From Microbulbifer variabilis (GTDB lineage Bacteria; Pseudomonadota; Gammaproteobacteria; Pseudomonadales; Cellvibrionaceae), in the NCBI RefSeq assembly GCF_023716485.1, contig NZ_CP092418.1, forward strand, positions 2,897,001 through 2,961,000: DNA of 64,000 nucleotides, in the 5' to 3' direction. This document shows, one piece after another, positions 27,324 to 35,882 of the stretch. The translations under genes were made by a program, and so were the position numbers. The first letter of the stretch is position 1, and every line of letters begins with the position of its first letter. Below the pieces are notes generated by a model. The model ran no database searches, was not told where the DNA came from, and saw only the letters and a program-made list of their open reading frames with translations.

Positions 27324-28781
27324 GTGCCAGCCACGCTGATGGTGGCCGGCAATATGATGGGTTCCGGCGTATTTATGCTACCGGCCAATTTGGCAGTTAT
27401 AGGCAGCATCTCTCTGATTGGCTGGTTGATCACCATCGTGGGCGCCGTATCACTAGCACTGGTTTTTGCCCGCCTTGCCGCCCTGGACCCGGCCGCCGGA
27501 GGCCCTTATGCCTACGCACGCAGGGCGTTTGGCGACTATATCGGCTACCAAACCAACCTCGTGTATTGGCTGGCCAATGTCATCGGTAATGTCGCACTGA
27601 TCACCGCCGGGCTGGGCTATATCACCCATTTCTTCCCCCCGCTCCAGGACCCTATGACCTTTGCCCTGGCCCAGGTGGCCATGATCTGGCTACTCACCTA
27701 CGCGAATATCCTCGGGCCGCGCATGGTTGGTCGTATCCAATCGCTCACCACCAGTTTGGTATTTATTCCCATTCTCGGTACAGCACTCTTTGGTTGGTTC
27801 TGGTTTGATAGCCAGACATTCAACGCCAGCTGGAATGTCTCCGGCAAGAGTAATGCCAGTGCAATTATGGCCACGCTCACCTTTACCCTGTGGGCATTTA
27901 TCGGCGTGGAAACCGCATCTGTATCCGCCGCAGTGGTGAGAAACCCCAGCCGCAATGTGCCGATCGCCACTGTTGGCGGGGTATTGTTGGCATCGGTAGC
28001 CTATGTCCTGAGCTCTTCAGTCATTATGGGCATGCTGCCCAACAAGGAACTCATCGCCTCTTCGGCACCTTTTGCCGACGCCGCACGTTTGGCGTTAGGT
28101 AATACCGCCGCGAATATTGTTGCAGTCTGTGCAGCAGTAGGTTGTATCGGCTCTCTCGGCGGCTGGATTCTTTTGGTAGGGCAATCTGCCAAAGCCGCAG
28201 CTGATGACGGTCTCTTCTCTAAAGCCTTTGCCAAAACCAACCCTAAAGGGGTGCCCTCTGTCGGCCTGACATTGGTGGCCATTCTGATGTCCCTATTGGT
28301 ACTCGCCACCATTTCTCCCAGCGCCAGCCAGCAATTTGGCAAGATCGCCTCAGTGGCGGTCATCATGACATTACTGCCCTATATCTACTCGGCAATTGCA
28401 TTGCGGGTACTCGCTTACGGCAAAATACCGCAGCAACAATACACACTGTTTACTGTAATACTGCTAATTGCCGCAATCTATTGCCTGGTGGCACTGGTGG
28501 GCTCCGATGGCCAGCAGACACGCTGGTCGCTGATATTTGTTATTGCCACCGTTATTTTCTATGCGCTGATATTGAATCGCCGCCGCAGCGTCGAAGAGAA
28601 ACACTGGCTACCAGGGGGGCCGGAGCCAAAGTGGGTGCAATACTTTACCCTCGGCGCAACAGTCACTGCGCTGTGCGTTTTTTTCTGGTTTTCCGTGGGC
28701 CAGCATACAGACCTAGAGCTACGCCTGCGCGCGCCACAACCACAAGTCTCGAACCAACAGTCGCAACCAATTAACCACTAA
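27324..28781 (+). CDS. adiC: Arginine:agmatine antiporter-like APC transporter (AdiC family)
   Basis: About 485 residues, about 12 transmembrane segments. The N-terminal substrate loop VAGNMMGSGVFMLPANL and later WAFIGVETASVSAAVVRNPSRNVPIATVGG-type segments match AdiC nearly residue for residue. AdiC exchanges external arginine for internal agmatine, completing the proton-consuming cycle with the decarboxylase upstream. The only standard start is GTG 27324, but homology to AdiC continues about seven codons further upstream (NKIGL before VPATLM), where only ATC or ATA could initiate. The 3' end overlaps the convergent gene by 11 bp. Confidence 0.9.
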   Translation: MPATLMVAGNMMGSGVFMLPANLAVIGSISLIGWLITIVGAVSLALVFARLAALDPAAGGPYAYARRAFGDYIGYQTNLVYWLANVIGNVALITAGLGYITHFFPPLQDPMTFALAQVAMIWLLTYANILGPRMVGRIQSLTTSLVFIPILGTALFGWFWFDSQTFNASWNVSGKSNASAIMATLTFTLWAFIGVETASVSAAVVRNPSRNVPIATVGGVLLASVAYVLSSSVIMGMLPNKELIASSAPFADAARLALGNTAANIVAVCAAVGCIGSLGGWILLVGQSAKAAADDGLFSKAFAKTNPKGVPSVGLTLVAILMSLLVLATISPSASQQFGKIASVAVIMTLLPYIYSAIALRVLAYGKIPQQQYTLFTVILLIAAIYCLVALVGSDGQQTRWSLIFVIATVIFYALILNRRRSVEEKHWLPGGPEPKWVQYFTLGATVTALCVFFWFSVGQHTDLELRLRAPQPQVSNQQSQPINH

Positions 28782-29238
28782 ATACCCGCTGTATGGTCTC
28801 GGCCGTGCGCCAGGTAATTCCCTGAGAATTTGATTCCCTATTGCCGGCCACATTTAAAATATAAGGTTTATTTTTACCGATAAAATCGCGAATTTGTTTG
28901 CAACAGTCATCCCAGGGATCAATCACTAAAAAGGGTTTCCCCAGCTCCCGGCAAAACTTAATGGTATAAGAGGTACCATCACTGCCGGGATTGTCGGTAA
29001 AAATCAAAGTTGCATCAGAATTACGGATATTCTCCCGAGTGCGCTCTGCTAAATTCCCAGATGCCAGCTCAATCAGCCCGAAGCTTTTGAGGAAATCGGC
29101 GCGCTCTCCAGCTTCGGTCCAATACCCCTGCGGGGCAGTACCACCGGTGGCAATACCCAATCGTTGCCCGGCAATCAAGCCACCAGTATCCGCACCGGTC
29201 TGCCCACCGCTGATAATTTTTTCTGGTTTGAAACTCAT
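28771..29238 (-). CDS. Putative molybdenum carrier / YpsA-like SLOG-fold protein
   Basis: 155 residues from ATG 29236-29238 (TTG 29244 would add two). The start IISGGQTGADTGGL is the nucleotide-binding loop of the putative molybdenum-carrier family (PF12694), a Rossmannoid SLOG relative; TENIRNSDATLIFTDN continues the fold. These proteins may bind molybdenum cofactor or a nucleotide ligand; the exact job is unproven. The gene is alone on its strand here and overlaps the end of adiC by 11 bp. Confidence 0.82.
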   Translation of the reverse strand: MSFKPEKIISGGQTGADTGGLIAGQRLGIATGGTAPQGYWTEAGERADFLKSFGLIELASGNLAERTRENIRNSDATLIFTDNPGSDGTSYTIKFCRELGKPFLVIDPWDDCCKQIRDFIGKNKPYILNVAGNRESNSQGITWRTAETIQRVFSG

Positions 29239-29317
29239 AGCCAAATCAAACCTATAGGATTGAAAGTTCTGCGCTAAAACTCTACCTTATTGCCGGTTTA
29301 TTTTGGTCTGCCGCTTT

Positions 29318-29773
29318 ATGAATTACTACCTCGCACTCAAGACACTACATATTCTCTGCGCCATTATCGTACTCGGAACCGGTACCGGGATTGCCTGGTA
29401 TACTTTGCGCGGCTGGCTGTCCGGTGATTCCCAGGTGATTCAGTGGGTGAGCAAGGAAACGGTGCGAGCAGACTGGATATTTACCGGCAGCGCAGTACTC
29501 GGTTTACTGGGAAGTGCCTTGGGGATGCTGGTGATTAACCCGGCATGGATAGAACAAACCTGGCTGCAATTGGCTGCCGGGCTAACCCTAGCGGTTTTCC
29601 TATTGTGGCTACCGGTTGTCTACCTTCAATATCAATTGCGCGCACATGCAAACCAAGAAAATAGCCACAGTCAAATCCGCTGGATCATGCGCACCTGGTG
29701 CCTGCTAGGTGCTCTGGCCTTTCCCTTAACGATTGCTATCGTTTACCTGATGGTTTCCAAGCCCTCCTTTTAA
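29318..29773 (+). CDS. DUF2269 family integral membrane protein
   Basis: 151 residues from ATG 29318; a TTG at 29303 would add five. Four hydrophobic segments (about 6-28, 45-68, 78-99, 125-146 in this numbering) and the N-terminal LKTLHILCAIIVLGTG identify the DUF2269 family of inner-membrane proteins of unknown function. The histidine in the first helix could be a metal or haem ligand, as seen in some small membrane families, but that is speculative. No operon partner. Confidence 0.83.
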   Translation: MNYYLALKTLHILCAIIVLGTGTGIAWYTLRGWLSGDSQVIQWVSKETVRADWIFTGSAVLGLLGSALGMLVINPAWIEQTWLQLAAGLTLAVFLLWLPVVYLQYQLRAHANQENSHSQIRWIMRTWCLLGALAFPLTIAIVYLMVSKPSF

Positions 29774-29819
29774 ACAGCATCACGAAAATTTGATGATGGC
29801 CAAATACACGTTTTCAGCC

Positions 29820-30797
29820 TTAACTCCCTCCCCGCAGTATTTTATAGCTCGCTCTCTGCCCCATATCTTTCCACTGCCGCTTAAAGTCCTCCAGCACAAC
29901 CCCTGCGATAATATCGGCAAAACCGTCAGGGGTTTTACTCAACCGCTCTAAGGCTTTCTTTTTACATAGTGGAATAATAACCGCAGATTTCTCGCTCCTA
30001 TCACACCTCAGCAAGCGACTGCGAATTTGCTCAGCCTCGCCACCGGAACAACTTGCATCGGTAATGACAAAAACATTGGTATCACTATCGAGATCAGGGC
30101 AGATCAGGTCCCACCCAAGATCAAACTGCCGGAATACAACCCCGCGAAAGCGCCCCCTGCCCACCTCACTACCTGTGATAAAGGGCCAGGCATGGGCTAG
30201 GGTCCAAAGATAAGATTTACTGAGCACATATTGCAGGTGTTGGTTTCTCACCAAACCCAACTGACACTGCTTCTTGAAAGTTTCATCATCCAGTTTTGCC
30301 TTGCTGCAGATTGCCTTGGGAATAAGCTCCCCTTTATAACTGGTGGTAGGAATTACCACGACAAAGTCATCGGCCTCTTTCTTTTTTTCCAAGGCTTTAA
30401 CAATGGTGGCCTGTAAGTGCAGAATAAATTCTTCGGTAGAAATCACGTCATGGGGTAAAGACACCCTCTCTTCCCCCAGATTCATGTATCGCGTTTCATT
30501 TCGATACGCCGAAATAATTGGCTCTAGCTCCTCCTTGCTGAACAGCAGTTTTTTACCCAAAACCGCTTCTTCATTAATTTTTCTGGCATAGCAATCCAGA
30601 AGCATTTGGTCAGCCCGGTAAATTCCTTTATTTTTAGATGAGACACAGCGTAAATATTCAGTATCCTGAAACGCGAGAAAACGCTCAACTACCGGCCGGC
30701 TGATATCCCTGCCAAACAACTCATACAAAACCTCTTCATCTCTGGGTAAAAAGTAATTATTCGGGCGAAATAGATTTTGCAATTGCCTATGAGCCAT
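29820..30797 (-). CDS. Conserved-looking hypothetical protein, unknown function
   Basis: 325 residues, soluble, no signal peptide or membrane segment. I do not recognise a family. It is rich in charged residues, with alternating hydrophobic blocks suggesting an alpha/beta fold. The segments FVVVIPTTSYKGELIP and NVFVITDASCSGGEAEQIRSRLL could each be a strand followed by a loop, the second resembling a phosphate- or ligand-binding turn. It lies in a stretch of single genes on alternating strands. The ATG at 30797 is preceded by a poor ribosome site. Confidence 0.65.
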   Translation of the reverse strand: MAHRQLQNLFRPNNYFLPRDEEVLYELFGRDISRPVVERFLAFQDTEYLRCVSSKNKGIYRADQMLLDCYARKINEEAVLGKKLLFSKEELEPIISAYRNETRYMNLGEERVSLPHDVISTEEFILHLQATIVKALEKKKEADDFVVVIPTTSYKGELIPKAICSKAKLDDETFKKQCQLGLVRNQHLQYVLSKSYLWTLAHAWPFITGSEVGRGRFRGVVFRQFDLGWDLICPDLDSDTNVFVITDASCSGGEAEQIRSRLLRCDRSEKSAVIIPLCKKKALERLSKTPDGFADIIAGVVLEDFKRQWKDMGQRASYKILRGGS

Positions 30798-30855
30798 TCA
30801 TCCAACTCACTTTTAACCTTCCTCTTAAAATCTTGGTGGCATTCACACAGTGCCC

Positions 30856-31482
30856 TCAAACAACTTGGCATACCTCATCGAATTCAAAGCGCGGGTTGCG
30901 CGGATGTAACTTGGCATCCACACCGTATCCCAGATTACAGAGAAAGTTGGATTTAATATGGCCTGGACAGTGTTCCTGTACAAAGGCTAGGGTTGAGGAC
31001 TGATCACTGAAAAATTCATGATCTACTAGGGTATTATCAAACCCAGACATAGGACCGCAGTCCAGGCCCAGAGCCCTAGCCGCCAGAATAAAGTAGCCAC
31101 CCTGTATTGAGCCATTGCGAAATGCCGTGGTTTCTGCCAACTCTGGATTATCGGCAAACCACTCACGCGCCGGTGTGTGGGGAAACAACTTGGGAAGATA
31201 TTCGTAAAAGCGCATATCAAATGCGATGATTGCTGTCACCGGTGCCGACATGGTTTTCTCAATATTGCCCGCATTCAAAGCCGGTTTAAGCCGGGCTTTT
31301 CCCTCCTTGCTCACAATAAAAACAACCCGCATCGGGCAACAGTTAGCGCTGGTGGGCGCCATCCTGACAAGATTGTGCAACTTTTTCAGCAACTCTTGCG
31401 GCACCGGTTTATCTTGCCAGTAACTGTGTGTTCTAGCTTCAAAAAATAATTGATCCAATGCTGGAGGGGCAATCGACTTCAT
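30856..31482 (-). CDS. RutE/HadB-type nitroreductase (malonic semialdehyde reductase family)
   Basis: 208 residues from ATG 31482 (GTG 31491 possible). Nitroreductase-fold FMN protein of the RutE group: [32 protein letters not shown] and FLCNLGYG. In E. coli RutE reduces malonic semialdehyde to 3-hydroxypropionate during pyrimidine breakdown; no other rut gene is near, so here it may be a general aldehyde or quinone reductase. Cytosolic, dimeric in the family. Confidence 0.85.
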   Translation of the reverse strand: MKSIAPPALDQLFFEARTHSYWQDKPVPQELLKKLHNLVRMAPTSANCCPMRVVFIVSKEGKARLKPALNAGNIEKTMSAPVTAIIAFDMRFYEYLPKLFPHTPAREWFADNPELAETTAFRNGSIQGGYFILAARALGLDCGPMSGFDNTLVDHEFFSDQSSTLAFVQEHCPGHIKSNFLCNLGYGVDAKLHPRNPRFEFDEVCQVV

Positions 31483-31555
31483 ACCTGGCACTCTCGTGTC
31501 GCTTTCTGGTGAAAGTCTAGCTTTCAGAACGACGGAGAAACGGTTACTCCAAGTG

Positions 31556-32017
31556 TTAACGCAGCAGTATCATGCCGATATGGCAAGCAATCACCAGATA
31601 GGTCACGATACTGCGAGTACGAAAATACTGCTCCCGACCAGGCAGATTGGGATTTAAGCGGGCCTCCATCCAGGCCACAAAGGCAAAACCTATTGCGAGA
31701 ATGGGCAACCCCCAAGCACTTTGATAAAGCATTAATCCCACCCACCCGGCAAGCGCAACCACATTACTGAGCACGATCAACGCCAACCGGTGAGGATGGC
31801 CGGGCCGGTTCAGCGCGCCCCCCCACCAGATACCACACAAAAAGCTGAGAATCACTGCGCTATAAGCGGTAAAGAATAGGCTGGCATCAATACCCAGGAG
31901 GGAGACTTCAGTTAGCTGCAACAATAGACCGACAACAAAAGGACAGAGCCCCAGGTAAGCCAGGGCATCAAATAAACGGGTATCCACCACCGGCTGCTGA
32001 TAGCCGCTACTATCCAT
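31556..32017 (-). CDS. DUF3429 integral membrane protein
   Basis: 153 residues with four to five hydrophobic segments. The GIWWGGAL motif after the second helix, and [18 protein letters not shown] at the C-terminus, fit DUF3429, an inner-membrane family of unknown function common in proteobacteria. Starts at ATG 32017. Divergent from the DUF3081 gene, with 67 bp between. Confidence 0.85.
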   Translation of the reverse strand: MDSSGYQQPVVDTRLFDALAYLGLCPFVVGLLLQLTEVSLLGIDASLFFTAYSAVILSFLCGIWWGGALNRPGHPHRLALIVLSNVVALAGWVGLMLYQSAWGLPILAIGFAFVAWMEARLNPNLPGREQYFRTRSIVTYLVIACHIGMILLR

Positions 32018-32084
32018 GCTGTCTAATCTTCCATACAGTAAGGGAGAACAGAAACAACAAGTTTAGTGGCACGGGGAAGCCTGC

Positions 32085-32345
32085 ATGGAAGAGGAGAGCA
32101 AAATTGATGTCAAACAGGCCTTGCGGGTATTTGATCGTGTCACCCGGGAGGGACACAAGGAAACAGACGGCTGGCACTACAAGGGGCTGACAGTGAGCAC
32201 CGACTTTGATGGCTACACCGTATTTATCAACTCAGCAAAAGTGAAGCTCACCGTCTTTTTTCACAATAAATTTTCTATCGATTATTCGAGCGACAGAGAG
32301 CTACAGGATTTTATACGCCTACTGGCTAGTCTTGATCAGAAATGA
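32085..32345 (+). CDS. DUF3081 small protein
   Basis: 86 residues, soluble. The core GLTVSTDFDGYTVFINSAKVKLTV-like region (written here only by its first motif TDFDGYTVFI) matches DUF3081, small gammaproteobacterial proteins of unknown function with a beta-hairpin-rich fold. Starts at ATG 32085 behind a modest site. Stands alone. Confidence 0.8.
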   Translation: MEEESKIDVKQALRVFDRVTREGHKETDGWHYKGLTVSTDFDGYTVFINSAKVKLTVFFHNKFSIDYSSDRELQDFIRLLASLDQK

Positions 32346-32386
32346 ATACCTTAAGCGCCGTTGCTTCCCAGTGGACTAGCATCAGG

Positions 32387-32425
32387 GTAGCGCCTAAACC
32401 GCGGTAGCTCCTAAGTAGCACCTAA
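32387..32425. repeat. Three imperfect copies of GTAGCnCCTAA
   Basis: GTAGCGCCTAA (32387-32397), GTAGCTCCTAA (32404-32414) and GTAGCACCTAA (32415-32425) lie in the 209-bp spacer between the DUF3081 gene and the convergent miaE gene. Spacing is 17 then 11 bp. No known element recognised. Confidence 0.6.
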
Positions 32426-32554
32426 ATAGGCACACAGCATTTTGGTGTCCAATGTACTGCCTGCAACTGATGTAGAACAACTTCATAGCCCTCCTGTCTA
32501 GTTAGGCAAGAAAGTGATCTCCATCAGTGACGGTTCAATGATTTTTAACGGACC

Positions 32555-33181
32555 CTAGCCCTGCGACTTTCCCGGCACACCGCTATGGAAACGAAACTCA
32601 CCATCGCCACTCAGCACGAGCTCTTTCTCCAGCGCTAACAACGCTTGCACCCGCGGCTCAATATCTTCATCTGCGGCTTTTTGCGCAAGATGTAGATAGT
32701 CGCGGAAATGGCGAGCTTCAGATTTCAGCAGAGACAGGTAAAATTTTTGCAGCTCTTCATCCAAGTGTGGCGCTATACGGGCAAAGCGTTCACAGGAGCG
32801 TGCCTCAATAATGGCTCCACAAATCAGAGTATCCACAAGGCGCCCTGGCTCTGCGCTGCGCACCTCGGCACGCAACCCAGCCGCGTAGCGGGAGGCGCTC
32901 ACGTGGGGATAGGCAATGCCGCGCTTTTCCATAATAGCCAGTACTTGCTCGAAGTGGCGCAACTCCTCACGAGCCAAACGCGACATCTTGTGCAGCAGCT
33001 CAAAATCCCCCAGATAGCGAAACATCAGGTTGAGCGCTGTACCGGCCGCCTTCTTTTCACAGTTGGCGTGGTCCACCAGCATCATTTCCGGCTCAGCCAG
33101 TGCTGCCTCAATCCAGGCATCCGGGGTGGCGCACAGCAGGAATTCGTGAATCGCGGACAAATCGGGAACTTGGGCACTCAT
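32555..33181 (-). CDS. miaE: tRNA-(ms2io6A)-hydroxylase
   Basis: 208-residue di-iron ferritin-like enzyme that hydroxylates the prenyl side chain of ms2i6A37 in tRNA. The helix motifs carrying the iron ligands are visible: EKKAAGTALN, REELRHFEQV, IEARSCERF and SEARHFRDYL. Length and motifs match MiaE of gammaproteobacteria. Starts at ATG 33181. Confidence 0.92.
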   Translation of the reverse strand: MSAQVPDLSAIHEFLLCATPDAWIEAALAEPEMMLVDHANCEKKAAGTALNLMFRYLGDFELLHKMSRLAREELRHFEQVLAIMEKRGIAYPHVSASRYAAGLRAEVRSAEPGRLVDTLICGAIIEARSCERFARIAPHLDEELQKFYLSLLKSEARHFRDYLHLAQKAADEDIEPRVQALLALEKELVLSGDGEFRFHSGVPGKSQG

Positions 33182-33398
33182 GGGATCAGTATTTCATCTG
33201 GTATCATCATTTGGCGCGGGATTATAGCGGCACAACAGCAGAAAGGCAGGCCCCAACAGAAATCAAGCGCTGCTCTCCAGGGCAGCTTTTACTGTAAATA
33301 GCTATCTATCCTTTTCTCTGTGACGCACCCCCTTCAGTCAACCTCTAACCAACTTCACACGCCAGGCACCTCCAGTTTTAAACAGTTCAAATAGAAAT

Positions 33399-33428
33399 TT
33401 GTTAACGGTTTATTAAGTGCATTAAAAT
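33399..33428 (+). promoter_or_regulatory. Candidate promoter of the tus-like gene
   Basis: TTGTTA (33399-33404), 18-bp spacer, TAAAAT (33423-33428), 30 bp before the start codon, in a locally AT-rich stretch. The -35 region overlaps GTTAAC, which shares letters with the core of E. coli Ter sites; in E. coli TerB overlaps the tus promoter and mediates autoregulation. Both promoter and operator are unproven. Confidence 0.4.
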
Positions 33429-33457
33429 ATTGATCTTTTGAATAGTGGAACTCGGCG

Positions 33458-34393
33458 ATGAAAGACCATCGGCAATTGGCACTCAGCATCCCCCCCTTAC
33501 TGGAGCAGATCCACAGCAGCGCAGCAGAATTACGCGACTCTCTTGAACAACTTCAAACTGCCGGTAAGCCCTGGCAACACTATCTGCTGCAGCCACCTTT
33601 TGCCTTGGAAGCAGCCCAATCCTTGCAAGAAAGCTTTGAGCGGCCCTTTTCTCTTGCTGGCGCCCTGTATAACCAGCTGGATTATGCCGAACCTCTAGGA
33701 ACCGGAGGCGATGCCCGTGCAACCCTGCAAATCCCGGGTCTATTGGCGGTTCCAGACAAGACTCTGGCACTGGCAAAACAACTCAACAGCGACAAAGAGG
33801 CCTTTGCCAATGCTATCGCCGAGTACCGATCAGCCTTAGCAGAGCGGCCCATGGCAGAGCGAGACCGCAACGTACGCGAGGTACTGGCGCAAGCGGGCTA
33901 CCCCCGCGCGCACCTGCGCCAGTGCTACCGTCTGGTTTTACTCTGCGAGCAGCATCCGGATGCCATCACACTCTCCTGGATAAAGGCGCGCAAGTCCATT
34001 CGCAAAGTCACAGTGCAGTGGTGTGAAAAAAAGTTGGTCCAGATGGACCCAACCGGTGCAGATCCCGGCATCCAATACCAACGGCAACTGCTTGCCGGCC
34101 TGCACAAAAGCCAACAGGAGGACCTGCGCCAGGTACAGGTGCAGAGCCGCCCCAATCTACAGGTCGCCGAAATTTTCTTCGCACAGGAAGCTGGAGGGGA
34201 AGACCAGTATCGACAAGTGGGTTACTCCTCCATGCCGATACTAGTGGCTGCGAATGAAGCCGGGCGATTGCCTGAATTTACTCGGGTCGATCATCAACCC
34301 AGTGTTAGCCGGCGCCGACAAAGAAGGGACCTGGCTATTTCCACAGAGCCATTCCTACCTGCCCTGCGTGTCTTCTTGCGACAGCAACGCTAG
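33458..34393 (+). CDS. tus: DNA replication terminus site-binding protein-like (Tus)
   Basis: 311 residues against 309 in E. coli Tus. Tus binds Ter sites and blocks replication forks from one side. Similarity is clearest in the core: IPGLL, then YPRAHLRQCYRLVLL and IKARKSIRKVTV, which line up with the Tus helix-strand segment LITLNAYRTLTVL and NKHIIKNL. The C-terminus with PFLPALRVFLRQQR resembles the Tus end LIIPRLHLYV in place. Identity is low, so this is recognition of pattern, not proof. Starts at ATG 33458; ends 27 bp before a convergent gene. Confidence 0.7.
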   Translation: MKDHRQLALSIPPLLEQIHSSAAELRDSLEQLQTAGKPWQHYLLQPPFALEAAQSLQESFERPFSLAGALYNQLDYAEPLGTGGDARATLQIPGLLAVPDKTLALAKQLNSDKEAFANAIAEYRSALAERPMAERDRNVREVLAQAGYPRAHLRQCYRLVLLCEQHPDAITLSWIKARKSIRKVTVQWCEKKLVQMDPTGADPGIQYQRQLLAGLHKSQQEDLRQVQVQSRPNLQVAEIFFAQEAGGEDQYRQVGYSSMPILVAANEAGRLPEFTRVDHQPSVSRRRQRRDLAISTEPFLPALRVFLRQQR

Positions 34394-34395
34394 CG

Positions 34396-34407
34396 CCGGT
34401 TAACCGG
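34396..34407. repeat. Perfect 12-bp palindrome after the tus-like gene
   Basis: CCGGTTAACCGG is a perfect palindrome between two convergent genes. It contains GTTAAC like the site in the tus-like promoter. It could be a protein-binding site or a chance sequence. Confidence 0.4.
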
Positions 34408-34420
34408 AACGCCCAAAGGG

Positions 34421-34813
34421 CTACCGGAGCCTTTGAGCCAGCTCCGCCAATGTTTCTTCGAGTTGAATCCGGCAGGCTTCTTTAAGCGCCTTGTGGGATT
34501 TATCAAGAGCACTCAACTCATCATCGTTAAGACGCGCAAGTAGCCCACGATCGGCGTCTTGGCGCTTTTTGAAAATCTCTTTGGTTTTGTCCTCAGCCAG
34601 TAGGGGCGCAAAGCTCTGTAGCAGCTGTTCACCAGCCTTGAGGTCCCTATCCGGCTCAGAGGGTAAACTATCTTCGGCACGAATTGCCCGCTCTAACTCG
34701 TCCGCAAGCACCTGCCGGCGTTTGGTAATTGTGTTTAAGAAATTAGCTGCCGACTTTTCTTCAAGTTGCCCGGCCGCTGCACGGTAATCCTCCTCGCTAC
34801 GGCTAATAAGCAT
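34421..34813 (-). CDS. DUF2383/PA2169-like four-helix protein, apparently N-terminally truncated
   Basis: 130 residues, highly helical and charged. It resembles the ferritin-like DUF2383/PA2169 family, starting at the conserved DYRAAA position instead of at the usual LNxLIETCxDGExGY segment, so about 20 residues seem missing at the front. The start ATG lies at the point where the lipid-kinase fragment upstream loses its homology, and the two reading frames overlap by 79 bp. This looks like a deletion joining two genes. It may still be translated. Function in the family is unknown, with stress links suggested. Confidence 0.55.
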   Translation of the reverse strand: MLISRSEEDYRAAAGQLEEKSAANFLNTITKRRQVLADELERAIRAEDSLPSEPDRDLKAGEQLLQSFAPLLAEDKTKEIFKKRQDADRGLLARLNDDELSALDKSHKALKEACRIQLEETLAELAQRLR

Positions 34814-35310
34814 AAAAAGAAGGCTCTCAGATAACTTAGAACCCCCCAGAGCTTTTTAATCTCGGAGTCTTGTGCTTCAGTCACTTTTACCCCAAGCCCC
34901 ATATTGGCCACATTGAAAAAATAGTGACCATTGACAACGCCGAGGTCGATTAGCTGGCGATGGTTGCCGATAATGACATCAAAAGCCTGCTCCAAGTCGA
35001 CAATGCCAAGGGAGCGCGCCAAATCATTCGCGGTACCCAGCGGTAGAATTGCCAGGGCCAGTTGGCACTCTTTCAATACCCGAGCGGTGGAGCTGATGGT
35101 GCCATCTCCGCCACCGACTATCACAAGGTCGAGGTTCTTGTGGCTCTGCCGGATCACAGCCTCGGTCTCCTCTGGACCCTCGGAGTGCAAGATTTCAACC
35201 TCTATTCCATCAGCGCGTAAGCGCGCTAGGCCGCTGTCGATATCCGCCTCGGCACCATTCCGGCTTTTTGGATTAACCACGAGAAGTACTCTACGCGGAT
35301 TTTTGTGAGC
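34735..35310 (-). pseudogene. Decayed diacylglycerol/lipid kinase (YegS-like) fragment
   Basis: The frame encodes the N-terminal kinase half: LVVNPKSRNG, the catalytic VGGGDGTISS and LPLGTANDLARSLG nucleotide motifs, and a weak start of the second domain (FNVANMGLGVKVTE). Homologues have about 300 residues; here similarity stops after ~165 (KLWGVLSYLRAFF) and the frame ends at 181 in unrelated sequence. The first strand (RRVLLVVNP) extends upstream of the only standard start (GTG 35280) with no ATG, GTG or TTG before an in-frame stop. Both ends are therefore damaged, and the enzyme is probably inactive. Confidence 0.7.
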
Positions 35311-35429
35311 TGAGCTGATAGCCGGTTCTCCATTACCGGAAAGATGAACATCAATTCTAAAGGGGTAAATCGCCTCGGGAAATACAGTAGCCCAGGCACG
35401 TAAGAATAAGTTGAGGTTTTAAGTCAGTC

Positions 35430-35882
35430 TTATATCAAGCCAGGGGCGATAAAGCGCTGATAGTAAGCCACAGACAAGGCATAAAAATCTTCATCGATGC
35501 GCCGGCGAATTTCCACCAGACTCACTCCCCTGGCCTGAGCTGTCGGGCGCAGGCCGTAAGCACCCAGATCGCCAATCTGGCTGGCACCGGCGCGCAGCAG
35601 CTCAAAAACCCAGCAGTAGGCACTTTGGCTTTCATCAAAGCGAATTTGTTGATGGCGCAACTGGGAAAGCAGCAACGACTCATCAATGATTTCCAGCTGG
35701 CTGCGTACAGCATTGGTTAAATAGCCCTCCCGCCTGGAGGCAATAATACGGCGCTGCTCTTCGGTATAAGCATTCCAGTCGATCACCTCGTGGGCAAAAC
35801 GCTTGCACCCACGACAGACATCATCACCTATTCCCGTTGAACAGACACCAATGCAAGGTGTACGGACTTTTTTGTACATCAA
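35430..35882 (-). CDS. DUF1289 domain protein
   Basis: 150 residues. The N-terminal DUF1289 module has four cysteines (C10, C14, C23, C26) in TPCIGVCS and CRGCKRFAHEV, which probably bind zinc or an Fe-S cluster. The C-terminal 90 residues are helical and specific to longer family members. Role unknown, possibly an electron or metal-site protein. Starts at ATG 35882 (or 35879). Located upstream of the decayed lipid-kinase fragment on the same strand. Confidence 0.83.
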   Translation of the reverse strand: MMYKKVRTPCIGVCSTGIGDDVCRGCKRFAHEVIDWNAYTEEQRRIIASRREGYLTNAVRSQLEIIDESLLLSQLRHQQIRFDESQSAYCWVFELLRAGASQIGDLGAYGLRPTAQARGVSLVEIRRRIDEDFYALSVAYYQRFIAPGLI

